DNA from: Neocallimastix lanati (nom. inval.)
Lineage: Eukaryota; Neocallimastigomycota; Neocallimastigomycetes; Neocallimastigales; Neocallimastigaceae
DNA: 64,000 bases
Direction: 5' to 3'
NCBI GenBank assembly: GCA_016946835.1
Contig: JACVTC010000260.1
Coordinates: 1 to 64,000 of the forward strand
Both the position numbers and the translations under genes were made by a program. The stretch's first letter is position 1, and every line of letters starts with the position of its first letter. The notes under the pieces were generated by a model. The model did not search any database and had not been told where the DNA came from. It saw only the letters and a program-made list of their open reading frames with translations. Below are positions 1 to 13,600 of the stretch, in pieces.

Positions 1-3000
1 GAGTAGTTGTGCTTGAACATTTTTTAAGAGAAAAATAACTTGATGATTTAGCACTATTCAAGCTTAAGCAATAATCTGTTACCTTTTTATTATTATCTGT
101 AATTGCTAATGAACCATCATTCTTCCAATACCACGTATGATAATATTGCCATGAGTCTGAACTAGTAATTTTAACAGGATTTAATTCGTTAGTTATAGCA
201 TTAACTCCTATATAATATTTACTTCCATTATGGGCTCTAAAGGTAACATATTTTTCCTTGAACTGGATATTGATTAACCAATTTATCTTTTCATTATAAA
301 TGTTAATAATGCCATCTTGGAATCGCATTTCACGGTATATTTACCAGATTCCTTTTTACTTCCAATGGTTTTGGAATTCGAGGAAAAGAGTAACTGTCCA
401 TAATTATTAACTGTAATTTTTGTTTCTTTTTTATTCAAAGTTTCTTTTTTTCCATTTTTGTTGATGTAATACGCCACATATCTATGAGAGATAAGCAACA
501 GTAGGTTTTTGTCACATAATTCCATGTTATTTAATAAAGAGTTACTTCTGTTATTAAACTTGATAAAGTTTTTGGCTGTGGGAACGTCGATAGAGTAACT
601 CCTTCACTGTTAGTAATACTAACTTTACCATTGCCTATACATTTCATTGTATAAGGAGCAGTAGCTTTAGCATCCACTTTACCAATAGATCCTATGGGTT
701 GTCTATTAGTTATATCGGTAATGACGAAAGTACCATCGGATGGATTGAGCTGTGCATAGTCCACTTCACCATCTAAATTTTTCCATAATACTTCTTCATT
801 TCCCGTATAATATTCTCGAATTACGATTTTGTCGGATCGTATAGATAAACCATAGGTGCCACAGTCAAGTGTATCTCCTAAATACATTCGTCCACGTTTA
901 GATTCATCAGTATTAATTTCTGAAAGATTCCAAACTGGTCTCTTACGACGTTGTTCCGCTGGTACAGCATATTCCGCTTCTTCATATGCATTAACCAACT
1001 GGTAGAATGATCCTTTATCATTTGTAATAGTAGCTTCCTTGCGTACAAAAGAGTAAGGTGGAAAAGTCTTGTGATCGGTTTGGAAGATAACGCCTTTATT
1101 GGTTTTAATTGCACCATTGTTTTCTATTTGCATATAGAGAACTCCTTTGGTAAAAATATCTTCTTGGATTCCTGAAATTCCTTTATCCGTAAGACTCATA
1201 ACTAATTGATTTTTAGTATTGTAGATTCCTTCATATACGTATAATTTGTTGCAGTTCTTATCATTGGAAACTAATTGATCACATTGTCTTCCTTGTCTAT
1301 GCATCCAAAGATAATTACCATCAGATTCCTTAATAACAGTAGTAAAAACATTATTCACTAATTCACAAGTCAATTTCAATGGCAACTTTGGATTCTCAAA
1401 TGAAAGTAAAGTAGTCGATCCCAATTTTAATTCACCTGTCTCTGGATCTAATTCTAAATTTTCAGAGGTGGAGGCATCAAATAGTTTAAAGCCTTCACCA
1501 TCATAGATGCCCTTTTTAGATTTGTCATAATTCAAGCAAATTTGCTCGGTACCTTCGTAATATAATTTATTACCAGGGCATATAGCGTTATTATATATAT
1601 AACTTTCAATAAAGTTATTGTGATTACAAACACCATCATTGGAATTTAATTTTTTATAATATAAAGCATTACCATCACTATCTTTAATTTGAAGAACGTA
1701 CGATCCTTCATTATTTATACATTCCATAGTGGTAGGAAGTTTAACATCTCTTTTGGAAAAATCTATCCAGGTGGTGCCGTTATCAAATTTGACTGAGCCC
1801 GTAATACTATCCATATAAATATATTTTAAATTTTCTGCTTTTTGGAATTCCAAAATGTCATTTGTTTTGTAAATACCCTCCGGTTGAATCATAATACAGA
1901 CATTACCTTTTTTGTCAACTAATTTATCATATAAAGAGAGATGATTTTCACTGTCACTTCTTAAATATTCATAAGTTCTTTCTGGATAAAGGAAAATAAT
2001 TTTTCCGTCCGATTCTGCAACCAAGGCATTTTTATTATCGATTTGTTTACATCTTAGGGAGACCGTTTTTTGAGTTGGGAATTTATAAATTTCAGTTAAC
2101 GTTTGAATGCCGTTTTGACTATTAACAACCAATTTATTCTCATTCGTAATAAATAATTGAAATCCTTTAGTGAAATTAATACCAAAAATATTTTTACTAG
2201 TCTCTGGATATATAACTTGATTTGAACTCAATAATAGACAAGATAGTTCTTCATTCTCAGAATAAATCAAGTTTTCTCCAACTAATAAGTGATTTCCTTC
2301 TTCCGGCGTTAGTCCTTTCGACGTTACCAAAGCTAATTTCTTTTTGTATTCAGGATAACTGTAATAAACGGTTGAGGAATCCTCCGTTTCAATTATGACT
2401 CTATCTTTATAGTAATAACTCTTACAATGAAGTATGGTCTTTTTATCTCTCACTTTATCGATAGCCTGTATAGATTTTAATATTCCATTAACTGAAACGT
2501 CTATTGAAGATGGCGAAAGCATAACATAATCAATGGTTCCATTTCCTTCATAAAACGGCTCCTTACTATCGAAAAATGTAATCTTATTTCCATGAACCGT
2601 AACGCAATTTTTCTCAATATTAGTGTCATTGCGATATTTTAAAGATTCACCTTCGTATAGCTTGTCATTTTCATTCAATATATATTTAGTTTCCAAGTTA
2701 GGATAAATCGATATAATATTTTCGGAATTGCGAATTTCAAATCGGTAGCCTCCTTTAATTTCGGAACAGAATAATTCTACTGAATCCGTGCTATTATTAT
2801 TATTGATTGGTATTGTTCCTAATTTCACTTTGGCTAAATTAAATCCATCAATGCCTGAATTAGTCACTTGGATGTAATGAATATCTTTTTGGATTTCATT
2901 CTTAAATTCCATAATTTGAGGGGAACTTAAATAGGTTATATTTATTGGTTTTTCCTCGTTACTAAAATAGAGTGAACCCTTCTTTAACTGAATACATGGC

Positions 3001-6000
3001 TTTTCACCCTTTTCATCATATAATATTTCGTTATCATATAAAATATCATTAGATTTGAGCCTTGTTTTCACATTATATTTTGGATATCTCCATAATATTT
3101 CTTGGTTTAATGAAAGAACCATTCCAAATACACCGTTGTACGTTTCACATTGAAGGGTAAAGTTGTCTTTAAGTTCTTCTTCTTTCCAATCTCGTTTCTT
3201 AAGTTCGAAATCGATAAGAGGCTTGGATGAATTCACATTATCGTAGATACCATCCTTTTTTAATATGATACTATTGGCATCTTTACTAAGCTTTGATAAT
3301 GGTTCCTTCTGACCATGGAAATAGATACCATCTTCTTTTAAATTTAAACATGCCTTTTTACCATCGTCTTTTTCAACAAGTTGTTGATCCATATAAAGCT
3401 TAGAATTTAAATAAAGTATTTCGTATTGAGTAACCGGATAACTCCATAATACTTGATTATTACTTTCATCAAAAATGGCCACCGATGTTTTACTAAGACA
3501 TTTCATAATTACATTATGCTTTTCAGGATTGTCAATACTAATATAATTTTCAATATAACCACTTTTATCGATGATATTAAACGCACTACTTTCATTAGGA
3601 TCAATTGTAAATATTCCACCATCTTTACTTGGTAAAATGGCAACAGTAGAATACTTTTGAACATTTTCACTATTTTTCGTATTGTCATTCGTATTGTCAT
3701 TCGTATTGTCATTCGTATTGTCATTCGTATTGTCATTCGTATTGTCATTCGTATTGTCGTTCGTACTGTCTTTCGTATTATCTTTCGTACTGTCTTTCGT
3801 ATTATCTTTCTTATTATCTTTCGTATTATTTTTCGTATTATCTTTAGTATTATCTTTCGTATTGTCATTCATATTGTCATTCATATTGTCATTCATATTG
3901 TCTTTCGTATTTGAAATCGCGGTTTGAATATAGAGACCGGTTTCATTAAAGCTTAAGCAATATTCATCTTGGGTATACCATAGTTTATTTCCAATGTAAA
4001 GAGTATTATTTCTTTGCGTATTAGTAATGGAATACTTATAAATAGGGGGATATTGCCATACTATATTTTTTTCTGAATCTTCTAATACTAATTCGTAGGT
4101 TTCATCAACTAAAGCACAATGAAGCCTGGTTGGTTTATTAACAATCTCTGGAATTTCTTGGAATTTCTCCCCATCGATATAGATACCTCCATCCTTTTCG
4201 CTCAATGACAATTGCTTACTATTCTCTTTAGGGAAAAAAGGTTTACTATCACCATAGGCATAAGCCCCATCTGGTCTTAACAGTAAACACATACCAACAT
4301 TAGTATAATTGGTAGTAATGGAACCAATATCAGGGTTGATGACTTCGTTGGTTTCATTATTATAAATGATTCCATCTAAAGTTCGAATGAAAACCTCCGG
4401 TTCGTCACTTCTTAAATCAGTATATTTTTCTGGTGGGAATATCCATAATAATTCGTTAGATGGACTGTGTATAATATTTATATGGGACGGCTCATAAACA
4501 TCGTCATTTTTACGATATTTCATAGTTAGGAACATAAGATAAGTTTCATTTTCTTTTGTTTTAGGTCCCTGAACTCCTGTGGTGAACAAAACATTATTAT
4601 AAGCATCATAAACATTAAAAACCCCTTCATCAGATAATCGACCTTCCACAATTCTTGGATTTCTTTCGGTAATCGGGTTCATGATACGATATTCTTCGTT
4701 ATTAAAGTCTTCAAAATATATATAAGCACCACTTAAATACATATTTGCTGTACTTCTATGATGTGGTACTTTTTCTTTTTTGGCTTCATCGTACTTAAAT
4801 AACATCAAATCATTATATAATCTTTCACCAACAAGAATATGATTTATTTCTTTGCTGGAACTGCTAAGATGATTGAAGGAATTAGGTCTGAAAGTTACAT
4901 CACATAATGGTCTTTTCTGAATTTCACTGTACTTTATTAATTCATTCATTCCTTTATTTTTCCACATATTCCAAATTTCTTCTCCTTTACTATTCATAAT
5001 TCTGAAAGTACCGGAATTTAGTACCTCTAATCGGTAATTAATTTTGTTAATATCTATAGTTCTATTTTTTTTCTTACCTTCTATTTCACCATCTTCTTCA
5101 CCTTCTTCCGCACCTTCTCTATTATTTTCATTTCTACCTTCTGTGTTATCTTCTTCTTCCATATTTTCATAATTTACTGTATTAAAAATTATATAGTTGT
5201 TTTTATCAAGTACTTGAAGGGTTCCGTCTTGGTGTAGATGTAATGTGTAAGGACGTTGTCCGAACCATACTTTGGCAGTTTGAGATTCCCAAATAGTAAC
5301 TTTGTTATCTTTAAAAATTAGATTACCTGTTTCTTGTAAAATTAAAGCGAACCGTTTATTTTCTGATCTAATGCCTTGTCCTTCTTTAAGAAAATGGTTA
5401 CATCCATTAAATTGCAAATAATTTTCTTCAATATACTCATACTTTTTCAAATTGACATGTTTATCATATCGGTAGCGATAATTGATATTATCGGTAATCG
5501 AACCATCCAAAAATGGATAGCCATAAAATTCAGGTAAATAAAATCCATTAGTGATTGTTTCATTCACTGTAATACCTCCAGATTGTGGATTACTGGACCA
5601 GATCATTATTTTATCATCATCATATAAGGATAAACCGTTAAATGTATATTGTGGTAAATCTGAATCCTTTTCTGAAACTACTAATTTATAGCCCTGTAAA
5701 TCGTTTGAAAAACCAACTTTGGAATGTTGATAACCTGGTCCAACAGTAGACCAAATAACTCGTTCTCCTTTAATTACTTCAATATTAGAAGCTCGCTTTT
5801 CTAGCATGGATCTGTAGTTACATTTATCTTTATATTTTGTATAGTTTTTACAAGAATCATCGATTATATTTTCATTTATGCATTGATAATAATGATTACA
5901 TATGCTAATCATGTCATCTGATTCATTTACTTTTTCTAATTTTTCTAATGTTATTTCTTCATTCACTGATCTTTTGTTAACTCTTCCTCTAGCATTACAT

Positions 6001-6567
6001 TCTAAATAATAACTTTCATACGCTTCACAGGATTCATCCTCCCATCCATTATTAGCGCATTCAAGGAAATGATTACAGATGTCACTTAAAGTATTGACAG
6101 GTTTTGAAATATCATAATGAATATTATCATTATCGGGATTAAATTCTGTAGTTTCTTGGGTTTCCTCTTGGTTCTCCTGGGTATAATAAGATCCAATACA
6201 TTTAGATTCAATATCACTACAATCACATTCGTCCACTAATTCATTATATTGATCTTCATAATCATAAAGTTCCATAGTTTCCATATAATCTTCTTCTAAA
6301 TAAAGTTTAATATATTTTTCATTTAAGCATACCAAGTTACAATTGATTTCCTCATTTGATATTGCCTCCTCTATATCAGCACATGGCCAGTGTTCATTAC
6401 AACTTTTTTCATTGTCGTCATATTCTATAATTTTAATATTTTCATTTTCATCAAACGTTCCTAACAAAAAATCTGAATAGCAAAAAGAATTAAATAAATC
6501 GTCTTCGTTAACAATCGAGTTGTTATTTGAAGTAGGTTGTATTGAATTTTTAGTAGTGGTAGTGATA

Positions 6568-6621
<54 letters not shown>

Positions 6622-8915
6622 ATGGCTAAATTTGATTTTTTTGTTGTTGTGACAGTAATAGTTGATATTGATTTTTTAGTAGTGGTAGCAACAGTTGAAT
6701 TTGATTTTTTAGTTATTGTGCTAGTAATAGTAGAATTTTTATTAACTTTTGTAGTAGTTTTGATATCTTTAATTGTACTTTTTAAAGTTGTTTTAATTTC
6801 AACTGTTGGTACTTCTATTCCACTAAAATATTCTTTTTCTAAATCAAGAATTTGTCGAGTATAATTATTTTCCTTGTCATAGTCCGGATTTGAGGTATAA
6901 TCAACATTCTTAAATTCAGCTCCATAAGTAGATCTATCATAACCTAAGAATTCCGATGAAACGATTTCTCCATGTCCCAATTTACTAATTCTAAAATAAG
7001 TTTTTGATGGTGTAAATCCATAGGTATAGGTTTCCCAAAAATTAGTCGAACCTTCTCGAAGCACAAAGTTACTACTATTACTTTCTTGTTTGAAAATTAC
7101 ACCATTATTACTTCCCCCAAAGGAAGTATGTAATTCTTGTATATCACAATTATTTCTATCTGAACAAAGATATGAAACACCTTTCATCGCATTCAATGGA
7201 TTGTTATGAAAGTTGGCATTGTCAAAAGTTATATCTTGAAAATAAAAATAATCTATTACTTTTGAACCAGAAGGTACACATTGAGGCCTGGAGGCCATAA
7301 TACTTCTTATTTTATCTTTATTTTCTTCTGTTGCATCAGATTTATTAATATCTGGTACAGCTACATGAGCCAACACGTATTTTACTTCCGGTTCATGATT
7401 TTGATAGTATTCATAGTCATCTTCATTATCAAATTTTTCCACACATTCATACACTTCATTAATAATATATGAACTATAAGATATATAATAGTCACAGGAT
7501 TCACCCGGATTTGCATCAAATGTTTTACTTACCGTGATGGATTCGGTCGAAGATTTATTTTCTTCGTAGACTAAAGACCAATTAGTATCGTCGGTATCCG
7601 TGGTCGAATTTTCACTTGAATTGGTTACGCCAATATCTTTTGTTTCTGTATGAGTATTAGAAGTACTTCCACCATTCGTTCTAGCTACCGAATTGGAAAT
7701 GGAATTTGAATTTGTGGACGTTTCCCCATTCGTCCTGGCTTCAGAAATACTATCGGATTTTGAATCTGTAGTGGATTCGGAGGTAGAACTACCTTTTGTT
7801 TTCGCGTCACTACTTCCTTCACTTCTCGTCGTTCCATTCTGATCTCCAGTGGTGGTCTGTTTTGTTCTTGAATTTGTAGTTGCCGTCGATTCATTTTTCG
7901 TATCGGTATAGCTTCCTTCCGCACCGACACTGAAAATGCCATCAATTCCAATACTTACAGAACCTCCACCACTTATTTGTCGGCCATTTTCTCTGGTAGT
8001 AGTTGTTCCAGATTCTTCTCCAGTTGTTACATCCTTATTCTTTGTATGGGTATCTTGAAAGTCCTTTGTTGTAGTTATTGTATCCGAATCATTGGTTTCT
8101 TTACTATTTGTTTTTTGAATAGAATTTTCTTCTGTACTTGTAATTGAATTACTTATTTCAATTGCTCTACTTCTTGAATCTTCTTGAGTGTCTGTCTTAC
8201 AAACAGATTCTTCCACTGTGGTAGCAATACTGTCCTGTAAACTACTGGATTCCTGTTCTTGTCTGGAAGATCCTAAAGTGACACTTTTAGAGTGAGAACT
8301 TCCTATGGTTAAGGACGTACTTATTCCAGATGAATAATTAAAGTCAAAATTTACCGTGGTGGAGCATTTCGCACTGCTATCCTTACCACAATTAATGGAC
8401 GCCACTACTCCTTTATTTATATCTATCATATATCCCTTGTGGATATGTGCATTTTCAATTCCCGTTAATTCATTACTGTATGGATTTGCTAATCCTGATT
8501 TACTAGTTAAAAGCTTACATTCACTGTAAATTTTACTATTAATAAAGTCATTCATATCATCGACATATTCGTCATTTTCAATCCCATCCCCCGTGTCTAT
8601 CGGTGAATCTGTTTTATATTCATTATCTATGGTCGATTTAGCTTTATATTTTAAAGTTATTTCAACATTTAAAATATTTTTTAGCGTTATCGTTTGTAAT
8701 GGTTGATTTATTTCGGAAAAGTCACATTCTCCAAAAAAGGTATTATGAGGACTGAAATTCTTCTCTTTTATGTATCGAATTTTGGTTTCCTTTAGATTCG
8801 CATCTTTTTCCATATACATTTCATTATTTGAATAAATACATACGTCCGCTTTAATCAGTTTAAAAAAACTAATTAATATTAACAATATAAGTTGAAAAAT
8901 TATTTTTAATTTCAT
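1..8915 (-). CDS. Giant secreted lectin-like repeat protein, left copy (partial, frameshifted near its 3' end)
   Basis: This is the same gene as the complete copy at 53621-62746; it starts at 8915 and runs off the window start, covering about residues 1-2972 of 3041. The main frame is open from 8915 to 531 (2794 codons). Six single-base differences from the intact copy then break it: T+1 at 251-255, T-1 at 288-291, T-1 at 316-318, T-1 near 479, T+1 at 506-510 and C-1 near 548. The C loss near 548 ends the long frame; the protein continues in another frame at 283-525. All six differences lie in short homopolymers within 300 bp, and the following ~9 kb is clean. This may be unpolished sequence rather than a genuine pseudogene. 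Domains, signal peptide and repeats are described under the intact copy. Confidence 0.85.
3677..3914 (-). repeat. 12-bp in-frame minisatellite, left-copy counterpart
   Basis: Same repeat tract as in the intact giant gene, with the same unit order and number. It codes for the N-D-N-T linker of the left gene copy. Confidence 0.9.
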
Positions 8916-10630
8916 TTTATTTTTTTAAAATAAATTCATTTATTTTTTAAGTTATTTATATTTATTTATTTATTTATTTATTTATTTTATTTTATATTGG
9001 TTTAATTTTTTTAATATTATTGCAGTTAATTTTTACTTTTTTTTTTTTTTTGATATTTTACCGTTTATTTCATTTTATTTTGCTTAAAATAACCACTACT
9101 TATTTAGTTATTGAGTATTTAATTATTTATTTATTTTATTATTTTTATTAATATTTTATTATTTTATACTTTCCAACTAAAATATGGTTTATTTTTTCTA
9201 GTTATTTTTTATTTAATTTATTTTATGTTTTATTATTTTATTTTATATTTTTTTTATTATATCCAAAAATATTTTATTATTCTTTGGTATTTTACAATTT
9301 ATTATATTTTAATATATAATATAAATAATTATTATATTATATATATTTAAATGTAATGGTATAACTACTTTCCAAGATTTCTTTTTTATTTGTTAAATAA
9401 ATATTTTTAAATAAACGCTTCTAAATTTAATTATTTATTTATTTTTTTTCTATTAAAAACATAATTATTTTTTTTTTTTCAATTTATTATTCTATATCAA
9501 AATACCACAAATAAAGTTATTTGTAGACGATTTAAGCATCTTTAAGTATAATAAATAAATTATTTCTGTTTTATTTATTAAAATATGTTATTTAAACTTT
9601 ATTTAGTATAACTAATTATTTATTTTTAACATAAATAAAATTATAATAATTAAAATTCATAATTAATTCGACTTATTTTTTTAAATAAAAATTCAAATTT
9701 ATTATATATTAGCATTTATTTATATATATATTTATATATATATTTATATATATATATTTATATATATATACATTTATATATATATTTATATATATATATT
9801 TATATATATATTTATATATATATTTATATATATATATATTTATATATATATATATATAGGAATATAAATTTAATAATTTATATATTAATTCTCTTTATTT
9901 TTTTTAGCGTGTAATCTTTGCAATTATATAATTATAATTTTTATAAATATAATGTTTATTATAATAAATTATATTTTTTATTTGTATTTCTATATAAATG
10001 TTAATAAACTATAATAAATTATTTATATATATATTAAATAAAACTTTTAATACGGTTTTAAAATTAATTTTAACTCTATCTTTAATATTTCCTATTCTAT
10101 TAAAGTAATATTTAATAATATTTCCTATAAATAATAATTTTGTTTCCTATTTAATTAGGTGTATCCGCCCCTAATATGTAGTCAATAAAACTTTTTAAAT
10201 TTATCAATAATTTTATACTATGATATCAAAAATATAAATTAATATATATTATAATAAAATAAATCCACTTAAAAAATAAATAAATTGGAATAAAAACGGT
10301 TGATATAATTATAAAAGTATTAAAAATATATTGGTAATATAATTATAATAATAATTTTATAAAATTAAAATATATTAATATATATATAAAATCGATTTTG
10401 TAGTAAATAAAATGGTTTCCCTATTAAAGCATATATATATATATTTTATTGATTTTTATATTTTTATATTTTAAATTTATATATACAGGTAGATTTTAAT
10501 TTTATTTATTTAATTATTTATTTATTTATTTTTTTATTAATTATTAGTAACTTTTATAATAATAACAATAATAATAATTCTTTTTACGTTATATTCATTT
10601 CAATTAAAAATAAAATGGTGAATTGTAGAG
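8916..10630. other. Shared upstream region between divergent genes (AT-rich, no gene)
   Basis: This 1.7 kb region lies between the start of the giant gene (-) and the start of the 10631 gene (+). It must hold both promoters, but nothing specific can be named in sequence this AT-rich. It includes homopolymer T runs near 9040, a TATTTA/TATATA microsatellite (9719-9858) and a small less AT-rich patch (aggtgtatccgcccctaat, about 10158-10176). No protein-coding frame or RNA gene was seen. Confidence 0.6.
9719..9858. repeat. TATATATTTA microsatellite
   Basis: Alternating TA runs interrupted by TTTA at roughly 10-12 base intervals. The copy at 63548-63688 is identical except for one T fewer near its left end. 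Confidence 0.9.
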
Positions 10631-10647
10631 ATGAGGAATATTGCTAA
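10615..10647 (+). promoter_or_regulatory. Short upstream ORF overlapping the main start codon
   Basis: An ATG at 10615, in the context aaaATGg, opens a 10-codon frame that stops at TAA 10645-10647, out of frame with and overlapping the main start at 10631. If included in the mRNA it would compete with initiation of the large secreted protein. Its context (A at -3, G at +4) is at least as good as that of the main start (gagATGa). Whether it lies in the transcript is not known. Confidence 0.45.
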
Positions 10648-13600
10648 TAAACCTGATTTTTCTTTTTATATATTCTATTTTTTATTAATACTTTTAGTAA
10701 AAAATACTTTTGGAAATGTGGCTTCGACTTCAGTGGGTTTAAAAATTGATAAATTTGCTCTTTCAGTTGCTTGTATTAATAAACCTGAAAATTGGTTTCT
10801 AAAAAATACATGGGCAAATAATCAATCCAATATTAGAAAAATTAACCAGATAGAATTTCAAAACGTGACGTATTATCAAGAGAAATTTTCCTCGATAGTA
10901 TCAAAAAAAATAATTAATTTTAATGAATATTGGGTTTCTGAAAATCCTTTCAATTATTTTGAAACAAATGAATTTAACATTCAAAATTTCAAAGTCTTTT
11001 TAATAAAATTTGCGGATGCAATATTTGAACATCGTTATGCACCCGAAAATCGAATAAATACCTTAAATACGGAATATTCTTCTGATGTTGAAGATTTCTT
11101 TATGAAATTAATTTATTTTAGAAATAATAATTATGATATTGACTCGGTTTTAAATGAAGCTCTTCCATACTGTCAACAAATAGAAAACCCTTCCGAAAAT
11201 TTGATTTTTGCTATAACCAATATGTATACTGAGCGACTAATACCTAAATTGTTTAATGAAGATTTCGTTCCAGATACATATATCTATGGACAATTATACT
11301 TATTATTTAACGGACAAATGCTAAATAAGAATATCATTGTTGATCAAACGCTTTACTTTATTCAAAAAAAGTTTAATAAAAGATTGGAGAGAGAAATAAT
11401 AAAATTTGGTTTGGACATTTATAATTATCCTTTCCCTTATGCAAGAGTATACGATAAGGAAATCTTTAAAATATTAGACTCTTTATATACAGGTAAATTT
11501 TATATAATGTCCAATGCCAACGACAGAGATATAGATAGCCTTTCCATCTGGTATAATTTACATTACGAAGTAGATAGAAAGTTTCATTTATATCACGAGG
11601 AAGTAACTGAATCAACGGTTTCCGCTAAATTTAATGAATTTAAATCCACAGTCTCTGAAGTATTTAGTATTAATTTATCAAACCATCCCTATCTTGCATC
11701 TCAGCAATTAACAAATATAAATAAAGAGATTTTAGAGGTGATAAAAAGTGAAGACGGTGACTTAAAAATATCTAAATTTATTGGAAGCTTCAGCAAGTAT
11801 CTTTTATCAAGTTTCGAAGTAGCACAAGCGAAAGACCGGATTTATTTGTTACCTCTGGTTTCTTTGTATAACGATTACCTTTATCTCTCGCAACGTTCAC
11901 TCAAAGGCTACTTAAAATATGACAGCTACTATTTGATGCCTATTGCTATACCAAGATCTATAGCAGATATGAATAATTACTTGCTAGTAGAGAGCATTAA
12001 TAAATTGAAATTTATAGTACAAGAAATCGACAATCAAGATACAGGTGTAGTCCATGATCCTTTAAGGCTTACCTTTAAAAAATCATTACCCTTCGAAAAT
12101 ACAATAGATCCTTACTCCATTTATGATAATAGAGATGACCCAATTCAAAATCATGATGTATTTTCAAATTTAGCTCTTCTCGTAGATTATCTGCGAGAAA
12201 TACTATTAGTAGACATAGGAAATACCCAGGTAACGGTCTTTTATGAAAACGAGTTTGAAACAACGGACTACACTTCATGTCAGTTCATCATCACCCAGTA
12301 TGATGAACTGATTTATAGCTATAAAGAAATCAAGAATTATTTAGTTTTTACTAATAATCAAAATATAATTCCAGTTATAGACAAAATTCACTCCATATTA
12401 CAATGTCTGACTAACGCTGAAGATATCGACTACTCCTACTTAAATATAGATTTATCCGAAGATAATAATCTTTCTGAAATTCAACTTGAACCCTTCAAAT
12501 TAGATCTTTTGGATTCCACCGATTTTAATCTCCCGGGTAGTATTTGTAACGGTTACTGGTGGGACTTATGCCTTAGCAGCTTAAAATATGTAATTACAAA
12601 TCATTCAAAAGAAATAGGAATATCACCCATGAATTCACTCTATAATAACTTACTTCTTCTATTAAATAATAAATATAATGTATTATACATTAATGAAGTT
12701 TTAGGAAAGATTTCCTTATATAATGAATTAAGTTATTACATAAATAATGATGGAACAAAATTATATGATAAAGTTCCTTACTTTAAAAGTGACGAATTGG
12801 AAGGCTTTTATTCCTCCGTAGTTCATTATAACTCTGACTTAATGGAAACGCAATATAATAATAGAATAAAACTATCTACATTTATTAAAGATATTAGTAA
12901 TATGCTAGATAAAAGGTCTATAAAATCAGATATATTCAGAAAAGGTATTTTTGTAATGGCCGGTGATATAACAGACTGCTCAATGTACTTTAAAAACTTT
13001 TCGAATGAACTTCTAGTTGAAGAGGATACCGATACTGATTCCATTAAAAGAAGAAAAAGAGCCCATACTCTTGAAAATAGCGGCCAAGACATTCTAAATT
13101 TATTACAGCTTTTACATATGTTCAATAATTTAGCTGGTTCCTCAACAGCTGCATTTTCTCAGGCTCTTTTTAATTCGGCTTACTACATCGCCAGCAATTA
13201 TGAAGCAACTAAAGTTATTCCTAACTTCCAACCAAGTATTGACATGAGTTTTGTTCATCCTTCCATTCGATATGCTCATCCTGGAAAGGATTATTATTAC
13301 TACGCAAATAACGCTCTACAACGAATGCTTAATTCAGCATCATCCCTCAAAAATAAAATGATAAAAGAGATAGATAAAAACGACAAATTAACAGAAGAAG
13401 AAAAACAAAATTATAAAGCAAAATTACAAAAAATATTACCAAATTCAAAAGAAGATGCAGAGAACAATTCCGCTAATGCTGTTGATTTGGAAAATGACGT
13501 CTTATATGAAGGTGCCTCTGATGCAGGTGAAGGACTTGGAAATATATTTACCACTTTTAATGAAGTTATGGATGTTTTAGGCCCAGAATTTATAGAAAAA

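Larger units (their letters stand above)
1..10170. repeat. Left copy of >=10.17 kb direct repeat (period ~53.83 kb)
   Basis: This segment matches 53830-64000 in the same orientation. Line-by-line comparison of sampled stretches, plus identical translations of the long frame and of all its shadow frames, shows no substitution. The only differences seen are six single-base indels in 251-549 and one T in the TA-rich tract near 9740. The left edge is the window start and the partner is cut by the window end, so the true repeat may be longer on either side. It carries most of the giant-protein gene and its upstream region. Confidence 0.95.

Noticed and set aside
3509-3927. Open frames in other phases over the 12-bp minisatellite, and their copies at 57340-57758
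   Set aside because: The 12-bp unit keeps several frames open; only the N-D-N-T frame belongs to the long gene.
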